NCBI GenBank assembly: GCA_022478985.1
Contig: JAKSZP010009235.1
Span: 1-64,000 of the forward strand
DNA: 64,000 nt
Origin: Massospora cicadina
Taxonomy: Eukaryota > Entomophthoromycota > Entomophthoromycetes > Entomophthorales > Entomophthoraceae
Direction of reading: 5' to 3'
Shown here: positions 41,500-54,043 of the stretch, piece after piece
Layout: each line of letters opens with the position of its first letter
Numbering within the stretch: the stretch's first letter is position 1
Notes under the pieces: model-generated
Database searches by the model: none
Seen by the model: the letters and a program-made list of their open reading frames with translations, nothing else
What the model was told of the DNA's origin: nothing
Position numbers and translations under genes: made by a program

Positions 41500-43480
41500 T
41501 TATACGCCTGGAGGAACTTCGCATGCACTCAGTTGATGATCCATCTGCTAGCAGGGTCCTTGATAGTATATGCATCCATACCTATCTTCTCAATAACTTT
41601 GAATGGCCCAATCCAGATACTGGCCAAATTGTGTTTCCATCCAAAACCATGTTGATCGTAGAATAGGACCATATCCCCATCTTTGAACTGAGCTAGTCCA
41701 CTTCGCCGGACCTGATCAGTAGCCTGGGTTTTGAACTTTCTTGGCTATGCTGAACGAGTATGCTTTGGTTTGTAATTAAATCAGCATACTTGTTAGGGCA
41801 GTTGTCACGAAATTGACCATGGGCTCCTCTAGTGTGCCAGGCCAACCAGTATGAAGACTGGTGGCCCTTTGCTATTTCACATTCATTGGCATACCAACCC
41901 CTATAAGTTCTGCGTCCAACCTACCAACTAAGCACCAACAGCTTCGCCTTTAGCCCCAGGCATCATTGGCATGTGCCCCGGAAAGTCCTGCCCCCTTCCT
42001 GGGTGGCTCAGGCACTTCCCGCGCTGCCCCCCACTAGGGTTGGTGGCTATGCAGCTCATCCACTGGTAGCCAGCTGGTCAGGTTCCCGCTGAAACCTCAT
42101 AGAGAGGAGGTATGGGAGTCGGCAGCACCAGCCACTCCAGGCTTGATTACCCGCGCCTATTGGGGATCCCTAGTCCTATCTACTCCTACTCTAGCTGCTC
42201 TAAGCCACTATCAAATAAAAGTAAGATTGATGCAAGAGAGATGTTTATTAGAGGGAATGAACGACTATTTTTACTACTTTCAGGGCTACAGCGCCCAAGT
42301 GCTCTTTAGCCAATCAACTACTGGAAAACCCATCAGCCTCTTGATTCCAAACCGCTATAAGATCATAAACTATTCATTCATACTTCATAGCGATTCCCTC
42401 CAGATCTGCTCATCTGATCACCAAATTTTTAATATTAGGTCAATCCATCCTCAGCATAAGTCGCTGGTCAATTATATATAAACTTATAAATCATTAGGAC
42501 TTTGAGCATCCTCAGCATGAGCCGCTGGTGCTCCAAATTAGTCAGTGGAACCATTTCGGACTATTTGTATTGGATTCATCAGCTTTCCGCTGAAAACTCC
42601 ACAATGATATTCAGATGGCATTTCAGCAGTGAACGCATCTTCTGATGAGCCTAAACTCAATCAAATATATAACATTAAATAGTCTTAAACTAGGCGATTA
42701 GCTGCAATTATGCCCGACTAACCAAAACCCCTAATTCAAATACTACCAGAAGGATCTATTTGGTTAAAATCCTGACAGCGGTCAAATAGCGTTGCAGATC
42801 CCTTCCCCCAAAGTCTCTACACAAGCATATATTAGCACAGTCAAAGCGGGGTGCCATCCATAAAGCAATTGGAATGGGCTTTTCTCCATGGCAGAATGAT
42901 AGCTAATATTGTAGGAAAACACCACGGTAGAAAGGAGGGTCCTCCAATCAGAGGGCCTATTTATAACCAACTTCTAATGTATGTTCACCAGGGTCCCATT
43001 GACCCGTTCAACCATTCCGTTGAACTCAGTGTGATACGGGGTTGTTAGAACCCCGCGGATGGTCATCATTTCGTTGAGCTTGGGAAGTATGTGAGAGGTA
43101 AAATTAGTACCATTGTTGGTGAGGATAAACTACGGGCAGCCCTGACGCTGAATGATGCACTCAATTACAAACTTAGCCACAGTAACTGGCCAGGTCCCAA
43201 ATGGCCCACGCCTCAACCCACCTGGTCAAGTGGTCAATTGTCACCAGGATATACTTGGACCAGTTAGCTCCTGTTGGCAGATGACCAACGACATCCAGGG
43301 AAACCATGTACCAAGTAAAGTGTGGCTTCACTAACCGGTATGAGGTCTTCTGGTGGAACGGCTTATCACTTGGCACTGGTGACAGGAGGTGATCTTATCA
43401 AGCACATCAAAGTTCATGCTTTACCAGTAATACCGAGGTTGCAATAATTCCTAAATCTTGCGCACGCCACCATGCCCAAC
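41500..43480 (-). pseudogene. Ty3 integrase of the inner element, split
   Basis: The core begins in 43173-43376 (MVSLDVVGHLPTG, the first catalytic Asp) and runs through frames to 42782-42970 (NISYHSAMEKSPFQLLYG). The C-terminal GPF module (FGWKHNLASIWIGPFKVIEK) lies at about 41560-41680. Between them, roughly 41790-42740, is foreign sequence. The zinc-binding part lies above 43400. The order and spacing match the integrases at 28130-29170 and 39164-40170. Confidence 0.7.
41790..42740. other. Unclassified ~950-bp insertion in an integrase gene
   Basis: It separates two parts of one integrase reading region. Its edges, TGTTAGGGCA (near 41790) and TGCCCGACTAAC (near 42710-42721), are imperfect inverted repeats, as in an LTR or a short inverted-repeat element. 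It contains two copies of CATCCTCAGCATRAGYCGCTGG (42446 and 42508) and a 112-codon plus-strand frame without motifs. No target duplication was clear. A solo LTR of a family not otherwise present is the simplest reading. Confidence 0.35.
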
Positions 43481-43769
43481 TGCCTTAAGTGCACTCATGA
43501 TAATGTTAGGCCTCGGTGAGGGTCGCGGAAAGTTTTTTTGTGGAGTTTTCCAATCTGCTTGTACAACTTGCCATTCCACTAGAAAGTATTGGCTTGCATT
43601 TTATTCAACGCCTTGATGAATTATGGCGGCTCATCATCATACTTTCCGCTGAGCTTCTTGTCATACATAATATCTCTCAGATCTGCTTTAACTGCAATAG
43701 TTGGTAGCCTCGACAAGCAATCAGCATTCTGGTGTTTTGCTCCTGGTCAGTGAAGGATCTTGAAGTTGT

Positions 43770-44890
43770 AAGCCTTTAGTTTAAGGGCCCATCAGGCTAG
43801 ATGACCCTCCGGCTCCTTAAAGTTCTGCAACCAGTGTAATGAGGCATGATCCATTACAACTTTAAACTTTACACCATGCAAATATACTCTGAATTGCTTA
43901 TATGCATAAATCACTGCTAAGCACTCCCGCTCAGTCACAGTACAATTATGTTCATGGCTATTCAGGCTCCGGCTGCAGTACGCCACTGGGTGCTCCTCCC
44001 CTTCATCATCTTTTTGGGACAGAATTGCCTTACAGCGGAAAGAATTGCGTCCATATGTACAATAAAACCTTTTTTGAAATTTGAGTAGCGTTGCACTGGC
44101 GTATTAATCAATGCTGTTCAAAGAGTATCAAAGGAGCGTTGACAGAGTTCCGTCCATTTGAATGTGGCATCTTTCTTTAAAAAAACAAACAGCGGACCTC
44201 CGATACAATTAAAGTTTGGTATGAATCAGTGATAGTAGCCAACCATCCCTAAAAATACTTGTATATCTCACTTACTGCTTGGTGTAGTCATTTTCCAAAT
44301 GGCCTCCACCTTAGCTGGTTGGGGCCTCAACCCTGCTGCATCAACTACAAAACCAAGGTACTCTAGCTGATCCTTAAAAAAGTGGCATTTCTGAGGTTTT
44401 GTTTTGATGTTGGCCTCAGACAATCGGCGGAATACCTCTTCCAAATGGTTAAGGTGCTCATAAAATGTGCGGGAGAAAACATTAATATTGTCAAGGTATA
44501 TGAGAATACAGGACATCTTCAGGTTGCCAAGGATAGTATCCATCGCCCGTTGAAATGTAGCTGGGTCATTACACAGTCCTTGGGGCATACATGTTGGTTG
44601 AAAAAACCTTTTTGATGTGATAATGGCACATTTCTCTTGTTCCGCCACAGGTAACTCAATCTGCCAATAGCCAGATATCAAATCCATTGAAACAAAGTAA
44701 CGCGCTCCTTCAAACTGGTCCAGAGCATCATCAATTCGTGGCAAGGGGTATGAGTCTTTTTTTTGTAATGCTGTTGAGCTTGCAGTAGTCTAAAACTACC
44801 CAGTTGGTCCCATCCTTCTTTTTGACAATTAGGACAGGGAAGCCCATGGGCTCTTCGATGGTTCAAGCATTCCTTTCTCTAGCAGCTTAT
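43770..44890 (-). pseudogene. Ty3 RT and RNase H of the inner element, YLDN palm motif
   Basis: RT block 44268-44744 (158 codons): MDLISGYWQIELP, MPQGLCNDPATFQRAMD, ILIYLDNINVFS, PQKCHFFKDQLEYLGFVV. The expected YLDD is YLDN (codons GAC AAT, plus-strand positions 44487-44492), as in the plus-strand element's FLDN. RNase H block 43792-43986: NCTVTERECLAVIYAYKQF and VVMDHASLHWL. Upstream, the RT N-terminus (GFPVLIVKKK type, near 44800-44850) is frameshifted. The intact 158-codon stretch shows that decay is moderate. Confidence 0.82.
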
Positions 44891-45222
44891 CAAATTCTGC
44901 CATGACAACTTCTTCAGCTGTTCTAGATCGGTGGATCAGCTGAGATCTTATGGGGGGATGATCCCAAGTATCTACTCGATGGATCACTCCCCGCGCAAAC
45001 CCTAAATCATCATAAACAGCAAAGATCTCTTTGTATCTTTGAAATAAGGCTTCCGCTTGATCTCTGTCCTTCTGTTAATCCCAATAAATTCTCACGCGGT
45101 ACAACTGCCATTATGCCAGGCTGTGTTTTGATGGGCAGACCAAATTCATTCAATGAACTAGACTCATGAGCCTGGAAGATCTCTTTAACTGGGATGAAAT
45201 GTAAATACGCCACTGTTTGGTG

Positions 45223-45940
45223 TCAGCGGATTTGCATTGGTTTATCCTGAAGATTTGCTACCAAGACCTTAATCTCCCCATGTCCCAGAAGTATAATGCC
45301 TGGGGCCACGTGGGGCTTGAGCCATAATTGTTGATAAGGCCCAATGACCTCCCCATAAAGCTCAGCAGGCACTTCCACTTCTAACTCGGTGTTTATGATT
45401 ACTTGGTGTCCAGAGAGAATAGATATAGGGCCCGCAGCTTTAAGTGGTAGCCCTTGATACTCATAAATTTGATGAGGAAGAGCCTGGGTCTTGATCTTTA
45501 GTTGATGATAGCAAACCAAAACCACTTCATCACCATATACAAGGTTATTGTAACTCATGTGTATGGAATCCTTTGGCATTCCGCTGGAAGTGAAGTAGAT
45601 TGGGATCCACTGCCCCATAATTTTTAAGGTCTCTGATGTCATATCAACAACAGCCCTGAAGTGGCGCATAAAAGCAGTTCCAGTTAACAGGTCATAGTTA
45701 TTGTTTGGTAACACTATAGCTGGGGCTACAATGACAATTGACCCAAACTGCAAGGATAGCGTGCTATACGCTCCTTCAGAACTGTGCTTTCTGCGCCTGC
45801 AGTCCCATACACCATATGATGCTCCACGTTAGGCTTTAACTGCAACTTTGACACCAACTTTGTGGATACTATGTTAATTGGGGCACCTGTATCGATTTTT
45901 TCACAAACTTGGGTTTTGCTATGACAGTGTCACAGTAAGT
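45223..45940 (-). pseudogene. Ty3 aspartic protease of the inner element
   Basis: The catalytic motif IDTGAPINIVS is readable at about 45860-45893 in one frame. The fold continues in the 176-codon block 45223-45753 (FGSIVIVAPAIVLPNNNYDL, LLTGTAFMRHF), which extends towards the RT linker (GHEIKVLVAN-like segment GHGEIKVLVANLQDKPMQI). A frameshift near 45870 separates it from the gag end (KFVKKS). It is homologous to 25700-26150. Confidence 0.75.
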
Positions 45941-46399
45941 ACAATCAGAGTAAGATGAATCTGATTGCTTTAAGGCATGGATATTTAACGGATCTCTTTT
46001 TCCAATGAAGCTCATAATACCCCTCCCCACTTTAAGGTATTCTTTAACAATAGCCTCCACAGAGAGGGCCACATTTACCCCTTTCCAAGAGAAGCACATC
46101 AGCTAATGGATCTGGTTCATCTATAGAAAGGTGATCGATCATTTGATAAGCATAAGGCTTTGATTGCTCCTGAGAGCCTGCTTCCACCATGTCCCTGAAT
46201 TGCCTTCGTGTCAGCAAATTAACCCTTCCAACTGGTTGCTGATATAAAAAGGCGTCATCATACTGAGGAACTTCTGCTGAATGTACAGGAATAGGTCCTG
46301 GTGGGACGTTTTGGGTTAGGATAGCAGAGGTAGAGAGTCCCATCTCTACTCCGCTCTGACTTTTCCCTGATTGTAATGCTCTGGCGGTAGGTACTGGAC

Positions 46400-47383
46400 C
46401 TGACGATTGTGACAACTTCTAGCCAGGTGCCCAGAGTGACCGCACAAAAAGCAATTGACCACATAAGAGTTGTGTCCTTGATTGTTATGAAATGGGCCAC
46501 CCCAAAGGTTGTTCTGGAATTGAACAGTGTAACCAGATCCGTCCCAATAGGTGAGCTGGTGTTGACAATTGGTTTGGAAGTGAGGCTTGTATTTATAATA
46601 AGGCTAGGGTATGTCAACTGGACGCTGAACAGGGATAGATAATTTTTCCAGATAAAAACGGCTAGCAGTGGAAGCAATAGTTTTCCACTCTACATTTCGT
46701 GGAGGGAAGGTAGCGGATAGATGGCATAGAATTTGAACAAGTTTAAGCAAAGGTACATCAACCTCTAAATATGAAGCCATGGCATTAAAAAGCTCGTGGT
46801 ATGGTTTCAGAGCAGAGGTCAACACTATGCTTATGTCACATCCAGATAAAATCCTTGCCCCATTTAACACATAGGCTTCTGCTGAAAACTGATCAACAAA
46901 TGCAGTGAGGGTCTCATTATGTTATAACCCAATTGTTAGAAACTTAGCCTTCCGTTGCACCATTTTTGCAGTTCCTCCAAACAACTACAGCACAGTATCC
47001 TTCACTTTTTAATAGGTAATGGAACTGTTATGAAGCTAGCAAGTAACTTGGTTGGCACTTCCAACATCCAAAGTAGACATTAGTAATTTGGCTTTATGCC
47101 GATCTGAAGCTCCTTCCACTGAAAACTCAATACATTTAAAGAATCCATGAATGTTTCCATTGTGATCAAACGGAGGAAGCTTGTTGATAAAACATTCTTG
47201 CAGAAACTCCTTCTTCCATTTAAGCAGCATCCAGGGCAAGATTGTGTTCTGCATATAAAATGGTTGCAGTGTCTCAGGATGATTCTTTGCATAAAGCAAC
47301 CTGAATATGAAGTGGCCAGCAACTGAGGAACTTTTTGTCAGTTTTTTGTGATTAATCAATGGGCCCCTTGTAATGAACACTAC
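46400..47383 (-). pseudogene. Ty3 gag of the inner element with CCHC knuckle
   Basis: Blocks 47036-47380 (LPPFDHNGNIHGFFKCIEF, a capsid-like segment) and 46604-46870 (LTSALKPYHELFNAMASYLE) are in different frames. The zinc knuckle CFLCGHSGHLARSC is at 46412-46453 in the frame of block 46044-46415, which continues as a gag-protease linker. The first frame is open up to the PBS and LTR at 47383, so the start codon is not obvious. Confidence 0.72.
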
Positions 47384-48630
47384 TGTTTAAATTTGGCGTA
47401 ATCATTGAGATACACCATAAGGGATTTTGCACAGGGTTCAGCCGACTGAGCAATAGAACCAATGATATTATGATCGTTGCCCTTGGAAACAACATAGTAA
47501 CTTAATTTTATAATATGGAGCACTTGCTCCCACTACACTATATTTTAAATAATATATAAGCCCAGCGGATCCTCACTGTTTTGCTCACTCTTAAAAAATT
47601 AAAAACCTCTGTTGGGACTGAAGGAGGTCTGAAGGCGAGTCCTTCAAAGCTTGCTGAGGTGGACAGGCGAGAGTGGGACTTAACCTTAACAACAGGTTCA
47701 GAGGTCCTAATAGTTAATAATTAGGGACTTAACCTAGGCAGGTTCAGAGGTCCCAAAAGTTAAGAGTTATAGACTTAACCACACTGGTTCAGAGGTCCCA
47801 AAAATAAGAGAATTAACTTTATGAAGAGCTTGATTAAAGGTAGAAGTGTAAAAGTTATTTTATCGATAAAATAATCAGCACATTAAATAGTGCTAGTAAA
47901 ATAAGGGATAAAATAAGGGTTATAAGGAATGATCAGCGCAAGCCCTATTGGAACTGGGAATAGATTAGTAAATATTATCCTAAATCTTTTAGATGATAAA
48001 GAGAAGTAGATAACAGATAAAGTACTTATAAGATAAGGTGAAGTTTGAGATAAGATAACATTGAAATAAGGGATTTGTCCCCTCCAGGGTAGAATAATAG
48101 TTGTGATAGTTTATCAGCCAGAATTATCAATTAGTGGAGCAGTTTGATTATAATTTATCTCAAGTTTGTCCAGTATTAATTGAATTTGGACGATGCTAAG
48201 TAAATCAAAGTTGATAATGATTTTGGGCTTTAGACCCAAAAAAGCATTGATTGGTAGATTGATGATAGTAAATATATGTTGATGTTGCCCAAAAAAACTA
48301 ACAAGTTTGAAGCCCCAAGTTGAGGCTTCATTTAAATTATTGAGAATCCCAACAACCTCCCTTCTTTGATCATCTCCTCTCACTTATATCGTAGCAACTT
48401 TAGATGATACCACTTTCATGCCTTAGTAATTCACTTCATCATATCTCATTGGTTCTTCCAATTCTTCATTTGTTAAATTCATGATCACTAATTTGAGGCG
48501 ATTTCCCAACAACCCAATATCACCTTATTTTAATGCGCTCAAATAATCATACTTATATTAACTGGGCGGATTACATCCATTCCACCATATTAATTTAAGC
48601 TTATTGTTCAATCATATCAGAATTGCGACA
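47384..48630 (-). repeat. 5' LTR of the inner element, split by a solo LTR
   Basis: The LTR is at 47384-47609 and 48360-48630 and pairs with 40891-41461. It is interrupted by the solo LTR at 47610-48354. The plus-strand right end is GCGACA at 48630. Confidence 0.82.
47610..48354. repeat. Solo LTR with three internal hairpin motifs
   Basis: 745 bp, ends TGTTGGGA...TCCCAACA (8-bp perfect inverted terminal repeat), flanked by the perfect duplication ACCTC (47605-47609 and 48355-48359). It contains three tandem GGGACTTAACC...GGTTCAGAGGTCC units (about 47674-47797) and a TTATCGATAA palindrome (near 47861). The body matches no other LTR in the window, so its internal partner is absent here. The termini do not by themselves decide the strand. 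Confidence 0.88.
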
Positions 48631-48739
48631 GTATCCAACCATTCCAAGAAGCACTTGGATATCTTTGACACTCTTTTGAACAGCCATTCTGGTAATCTTA
48701 TCTCATTGAAGGTCTGAAAATTATGACCAATAAAATTGA

Positions 48740-49982
48740 TATTTAATACTTTATATATTTTATATATTTTTCTTTTGCAATGGGACTTTTAACCTACAAT
48801 AAGGTTCAGAGGTCCTTCTTTTCCCCTTCATCCAAACTGGTTCCTAGGTATATACTCTGACCTACCAATTATTATGGCTCAAAATCCTATTTTCTTAAGA
48901 TTCAACCATCTATTTGGTTCAGTGGTCCTCTTTTAGGATTTTACCAAAATCTCAGGAAATAACCATTTAATGGTTCAAAAGTCCTCTAGGAACATTGCAA
49001 CTCTTTTCTCTTAGGTCCAATACTTCCAGTTTTTTTAGTAATGACCTTCTTCACTATACAACCAGCTGCACTGTTTCTTCATGTATAGGCAACACTTGCT
49101 GGCTTTGGAATATTTGTAAATGTTTTTATTCATTAGGCCTTCAATCCTGACTTGTTATTCGTCCAACAGGTCATAATTTTATCTCATATTTCAGCAACTG
49201 ATGTATGAGTCTTAGTATCTCCTTAAATTGTTAATTTCTCATCATTCAACAGTTCCGTTTGATTTTTATGATTGTTTTTATTTTAAAAACGATTTTTGGA
49301 ATATGTTGCCATCCAAAACGTTGAAAGTAATTCCACTGGTGGATCTGAAGATGATCCTTTAATAACACAGATTAATCTAGCCTCATTAGCTTCATCCAAT
49401 ATTGTCTTGAATTGATGATGCACTCATCTTAAGCAATTTCTGATCATTGATTGAATGTGATTGAGTCAAGCGATTCTCTCCACTATCTTGGATAAATCGT
49501 TTCCTGTTATGATCTCACAAACTTCATTGATATGGCAATCCAAAACTCTTAATTGATTACTTTCCATTTAAATTTAAACCAATGTCTCATCTGGTGTATC
49601 ATCTAACACCCCACTCCATAGGACTATTTAAAGTTAACCCAATGTACCTGAGGTGGTCCTGCTGTTCCTTGGTACTATTTCAAGTGTGCCCAATTTTAAC
49701 CTGAGTTGGCCCTGATGTTCATCTTCATCTTAGATAGATGTTGGGTGGAACAGGTTTTCTTGCAGCACTAGACAGTTCCATATCTAGGCTGCAAGTCACT
49801 TTCCCAATCTTGAGTATCTTCTAATTGCTTCACTAGGAGCTCCACTATTGAGCTGGGTGAACGCAAATGAATGTGATCCACTTCACGTTTTGTCTTCATT
49901 AATGCTACTTTCCTACTAACTTATTGCCATTATGGAGACATCTCATATGACATCACAGCTTAGTATGTTCTACTCACTTACA
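48740..49982 (-). other. Post-PBS leader of the minus-strand family X element, with hairpin motifs
   Basis: From the PBS leftwards on the minus strand it first resembles the start of gag in the plus-strand element (GATGTCATATGAGATG near 49945; GAAGTGGATCACATTCATTTG near 49870). It then holds two copies of the CYTGGTACTATTTCAAG...AACCTGAGTTGGCC repeat (49640-49720) and ends with hairpin motifs (48780-48990). It is colinear with 32391-33959. The coding potential is destroyed. Confidence 0.5.
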
Positions 49983-50000
49983 CCCCTGTAGTGAGCACCA
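49983..50000 (-). other. Primer-binding site, minus-strand family X element
   Basis: On the minus strand TGGTGCTCACTACAGGGG, identical to 23976-23993, two bases from the LTR end at 50003. Confidence 0.8.
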
Positions 50001-50612
50001 CTTGTGAATTTTTTTAGGTTTTCTAATTATTCTCATTTAATAACCCCTATAATAATATTATCTGCACAGATTTGGGTGTTGTGCAATTCTCAGCGTTGTT
50101 TGATATTGAAATATAATTGTTGATAATAGTATGATAACTATTATCCGTAGTTGAATTATTTTACTAGATTCTAGTCCAATGCTTGCCCAGTATTTCATCT
50201 CAAATACTTATGATGTCCTGAATAGGGATTCATTCCCTGGTACCACCTAGTTCAATCTATGCTCAGATCCCTGTTTATGGTTTCTCTCCATGAGACCAAG
50301 TTGGCAGCATCCCTGATTCAATTCACTTTCTTCTCTGGATCCCCGCTCAGATCCTTACTCTTTACACTAAAGAGCCTCTCTATTAGAGCACACAGCAATA
50401 ATTTTCTTGAGAAATAATAGAACTTGAAATAAATTCTGATAAATTATACAAAGATAATACTCTGGTAATTGATCAAATAGATATTGATTTTCTTAAACTC
50501 TCATAATTTTTTTAAATTTATTGCGGGGAAGGCTGACCATGGGATGAACAATTCCGAAATTGACCTGAAAGAGAACACTTAGTAACAGGGAAGGCACCCC
50601 AGAGAAGCGATG

Positions 50613-53600
50613 CTATCTCTTGTTGCCAGCGGGAACGCCACTTATGGGGAGGGGAGGGAACATGAAGGGGCCGTAGCCACAATTGAACACGTGTGGAGGA
50701 AGGGGTCTGATTTGATGAATCAAACTGGGAACCAGGAGGATACCAGCTGTCAGCGGCGCGGTGGGAGTTATCCAAACATCCACGCCTAAAAGTGGTCCAC
50801 CAAATGAGACCAGAATCTGTGGACAGCATCTGGGAGGGTGGTGATGGAGCCTGCGATGGCATCCAAGACAATCGTGTGGATGGTCCACATGGCGATTGCA
50901 ACCACCAGAGCACGGAGGGAGAGTGTAAGGGGGGAGGTCATTGATAAAGCAAACACATCTATTGAAAGACTGAAGGGATGTGTTTGATTCTGGCCCAGTA
51001 GACGTTGAACTTCGCGCCATATCACTTTAGAGGTAGGACACTTCTCCAGGTGGTGGAACAGCGTTCCATACTGGCCACACACAACGCAGGATGAGTGTAA
51101 AGCGTTAGAGCGCTCAGCTGTATGGTACACCCGCCTCAGGCAGCGCCACACATGGGAGCGGTTTTGAGGCTGCAACAGAGGATGGTGTGCGTATTTCCAT
51201 ATAGTTTTTTGGGTCTCAATGGAGTAAGGGATGTCCATCATGTCCAGGTAGTCCACCCTGGATAGGACATGGGGCCGTGTGGGGATCACGCCATCTTGGA
51301 TGGGTAGCCCCTGTACCTCTTGTGTGAACTGAGGTGAAGAGCAGCCTCTTCAGGTTGTATGTCCGCTAATATGAATTCTCCCCTCAGCGCTCCGCATGGA
51401 GAGGAGGATTCGTTTGTAGTGGGTTTTAATACCGTGAGGACCTGTGGCCGATGGGTGTGAAGCCATGTATTCCATCAGGGAGTGGGGGTTCAATGGATTG
51501 TTGAGGCCCAAGGCGCGAGAGAAGTTGGAGCAGGCTGCGTGGGACCAGTGTTGGGAGAGGAGTGTAGGGGCGGTAACAGCCGCAATCCAGGTACCCAAGA
51601 TCTTGGCCGCATGCTCTGAAGTCAAGCAGGCCCATGCCACTATGATGATAAGGGCCAAACATGACTTTAGCCGTACTGGTGGAGGGCGGCCTGACCAAAG
51701 CCATCCTTGCAGCAGGGCATGCAAAGATTTGAAGAAGCTTGGGGAGAAGGGGATGGCGTGTACTTTAAACCAGACTTTGGATATGAGCATAGAGTTGGCT
51801 AAAATGACCCTACCAGTAAGGGAAGTAGGGTGGGCTCTGAGGGAGGCGATGCGCTTAATCACGTTATCTAGAATACGACTCTCCATTACTGCTGATGTGT
51901 ATCCGCCTGCCTCCACCCACACTCCCAGATGGTGGACCAGCCCTATGGTAGGTCGTGGCACGAAGGGGAGCACAAGTGGGGCGGTGTGGGGTGTTCTGGG
52001 AGGGCGATCGCGTGTGTGAGCATATGGGCCAGGGCGGGCACTGGTTGCAGGGGCCCAGCAGTTTTGAGACTGACCAAGGAGGAAGATTTTGGTTTCAGAA
52101 GCGTTCAGTGCAGCGTTACTTACCCAGGAATACTCCTGGATGAGAGCTTCAAGTGCGCGTGCATCTTTATTATTAGACACCCCAACTACACAGTCATCTG
52201 CAAACGCCATCATCTTGACTGGGGCTTGGCCTGGCACATGGACCCCAGTGAGTTGGGCATTCACGTTTCGAAGTAGTGGGTCAAGGCTGAAGTTGTATAA
52301 GAGTGGGATAAGGGGGTCTCCTTGTCGCAAGCCCCTTTGAGGGCGGACTACTTCCGTTATGAAGCCAGGGCCACGTACTGCCTTTGTTGCAGATTCCGTG
52401 AGCAGCATCACCCAGTTGATGAAGCGAGGGGGTAAGCGGAATTGATGGAGGCAGGCCCTGAGGTATTCCCAGTTTACTCTATCATAGGCCTTCTGTTGGT
52501 CCAAGGATGCAAGTGCCCAAGAGGCTGTGGACTGGCATGCGTTGGCCACAGAGTGCACGTTGTCCCAAATTGACCTTCTGGGTATGAAATCAAATTGTTC
52601 TTGAGAGATGGTGGCAGATGCTACAATCCCTAAATGGTTAGCCATGAGTTTTGTTAAAATTTTTGTATCCGTGTTAGTTAAATTAATGGGGCGCCAGTTA
52701 GCTAAGTCTAGCTTGTCCCCTTTCTTGAAGAGTGTGATGGCGAAGGCCTCTTGTCCTCCTGGCAGGAGGCGCGTTTCCAAAAGGCTCTGGATAGTGAGGC
52801 CAACAGTAGTGGGGATATATATTTGAAGTACTTTTTGTAGAATTCATATGGAATGCCATCTGGGCCTGGGCATTTTTGGTTTGGTGCACCGCAGATGGCT
52901 GTCCATAATTCGTTCAGAGTAATCAAATTCATTATTTCTGGGTATCGGGAAATGGTGCAGATGTGGCTCAGTAGAGAAATTCTGCCACTTTGGCTGGCTG
53001 AATTGGATTGGATTGGTACAACTCGGAGTAATACTTCTATGTTTTGATTGCCACTTCAGCTGGCGTATCCACGATGGAATCATCCAATCTTCGCACCTGT
53101 GTGCAGGCCACACTCTGGCGTGGTGCAAAATTTTTTTAAAAAAATATGCGGTGCACTTGTCGCCTTTTGTGATGCGTTTGGCCCTGTACTGAACACAAAC
53201 CTGATGTTTGTGTTGCCTTTCAAGCGCGTTGAGGTGGGAGGCTGCCTTCACGCAAAATGGTGCAACAAACTCTTTTGGTAAAGTTGCTGATTCCACCCAA
53301 GTGGAAAATCCTGGTGACGCGAGATTAGGGGCGGAGTTTGCACCAATGTGGGGCCTTAGCCGCTGTGACAGGTAGGTGGTAGGTTATCAAGACCAGTCGG
53401 TGTTTGGAGAATTCCATTTTTGTTGTTTTGAAGTGAGATATGTGGGGTTGGAATTTCGCCAGCGTAAGGATAAGGTCAATGCAGGACATGGACCTTAATT
53501 GGCCATTGTAGACGTGGGGGCGCATCATGTTCTCAAGCAGTGGGGCTTGCCATGGCAGCACATCCATTAACCCAAGGGTGGCCTTTAGAACGCGAATTTC

Positions 53601-54010
53601 TATGTGACCCTAGGGGGGCGTGGGAGGAGGAAGGCCAATGGTCCGTTGGTGTGTTTAGCCACAGTTCATGCGCTGACTATGAAAGGGTCTGGGGGTAGTG
53701 GGAGGGATTTGACCAACAAGAAAAATACCTGATGCTTTTGTGCACTGATTGGGGCATAGATGTTGATGATAGCGTTTACTATGTTGGCCCACCAGAAAGT
53801 GACAATGAGGACTCAGTTATTGAGGAAGGTTTCTGATGATAAAAAATTAAAAAATTTACTTTTCTGAATTAGCACCCACAGTGCTCTGACCAAAAGGATA
53901 GGGATGGGAGGAGCATAGTTTTCCAAGCCTCCTCGGAACCTCGCGGACAGTGGGACTCCTGGATGGCCAGGATATTCACGGGTAAAAAAATTATTTGAGG
54001 TGGGTTGACC
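50613..54010 (-). pseudogene. LINE ORF2: endonuclease, reverse transcriptase, zinc finger
   Basis: In minus-strand order: endonuclease start (VNILAIQESHCPRG near 53980-53935), endonuclease end (SCIDLILTLAKF and KHRLVLITYHL, 53325-53567), linker, then a 476-codon open stretch (51350-52780). That stretch has RT motifs LANWRPINL, LDQQKAYDRVNWEYL, RGLRQGDPL and MMAFADDCVVG; the catalytic FADD is intact. The C-terminal zinc block CVVCGQYGTLFHHLEKC (C-x2-C-x7-H-x4-C) is near 51040-51100, in 50786-51289. I see no RNase H domain. Such proteins nick target DNA and prime reverse transcription there. Frameshifts at several points disable it. Clade assignment (L1-like or Tad-like) needs a phylogeny. Confidence 0.85.
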
Positions 54011-54043
54011 TTTGGACAAATATACCACATCGAGAATGCTTTC

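Larger units (their letters stand above)
40891..48630 (-). mobile_element. Inner Ty3 element inserted in the RT of the family X element
   Basis: LTRs are at 40891-41461 (571 bp) and 47384-48630 (497 bp without its own insertion), both TG...CA on the plus strand (TGTTATAAA...ATGACA; TGTTTAAA...GCGACA). The flanks ATATC (40886-40890) and GTATC (48631-48635) agree at four of five bases. A degraded PBS (47364-47382) has the same 18-nt pattern as family X. Coding order on the minus strand: gag with CCHC, protease, RT, RNase H, integrase. A solo LTR sits in the right LTR and an unclassified segment in the integrase. Confidence 0.82.

Noticed and set aside
50518..52340. Overlapping ORFs on the plus strand (e.g. 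51444-52019, 191 codons)
   Set aside because: They are the complement of the LINE ORF2 coding region, whose RT motifs are clear on the minus strand.
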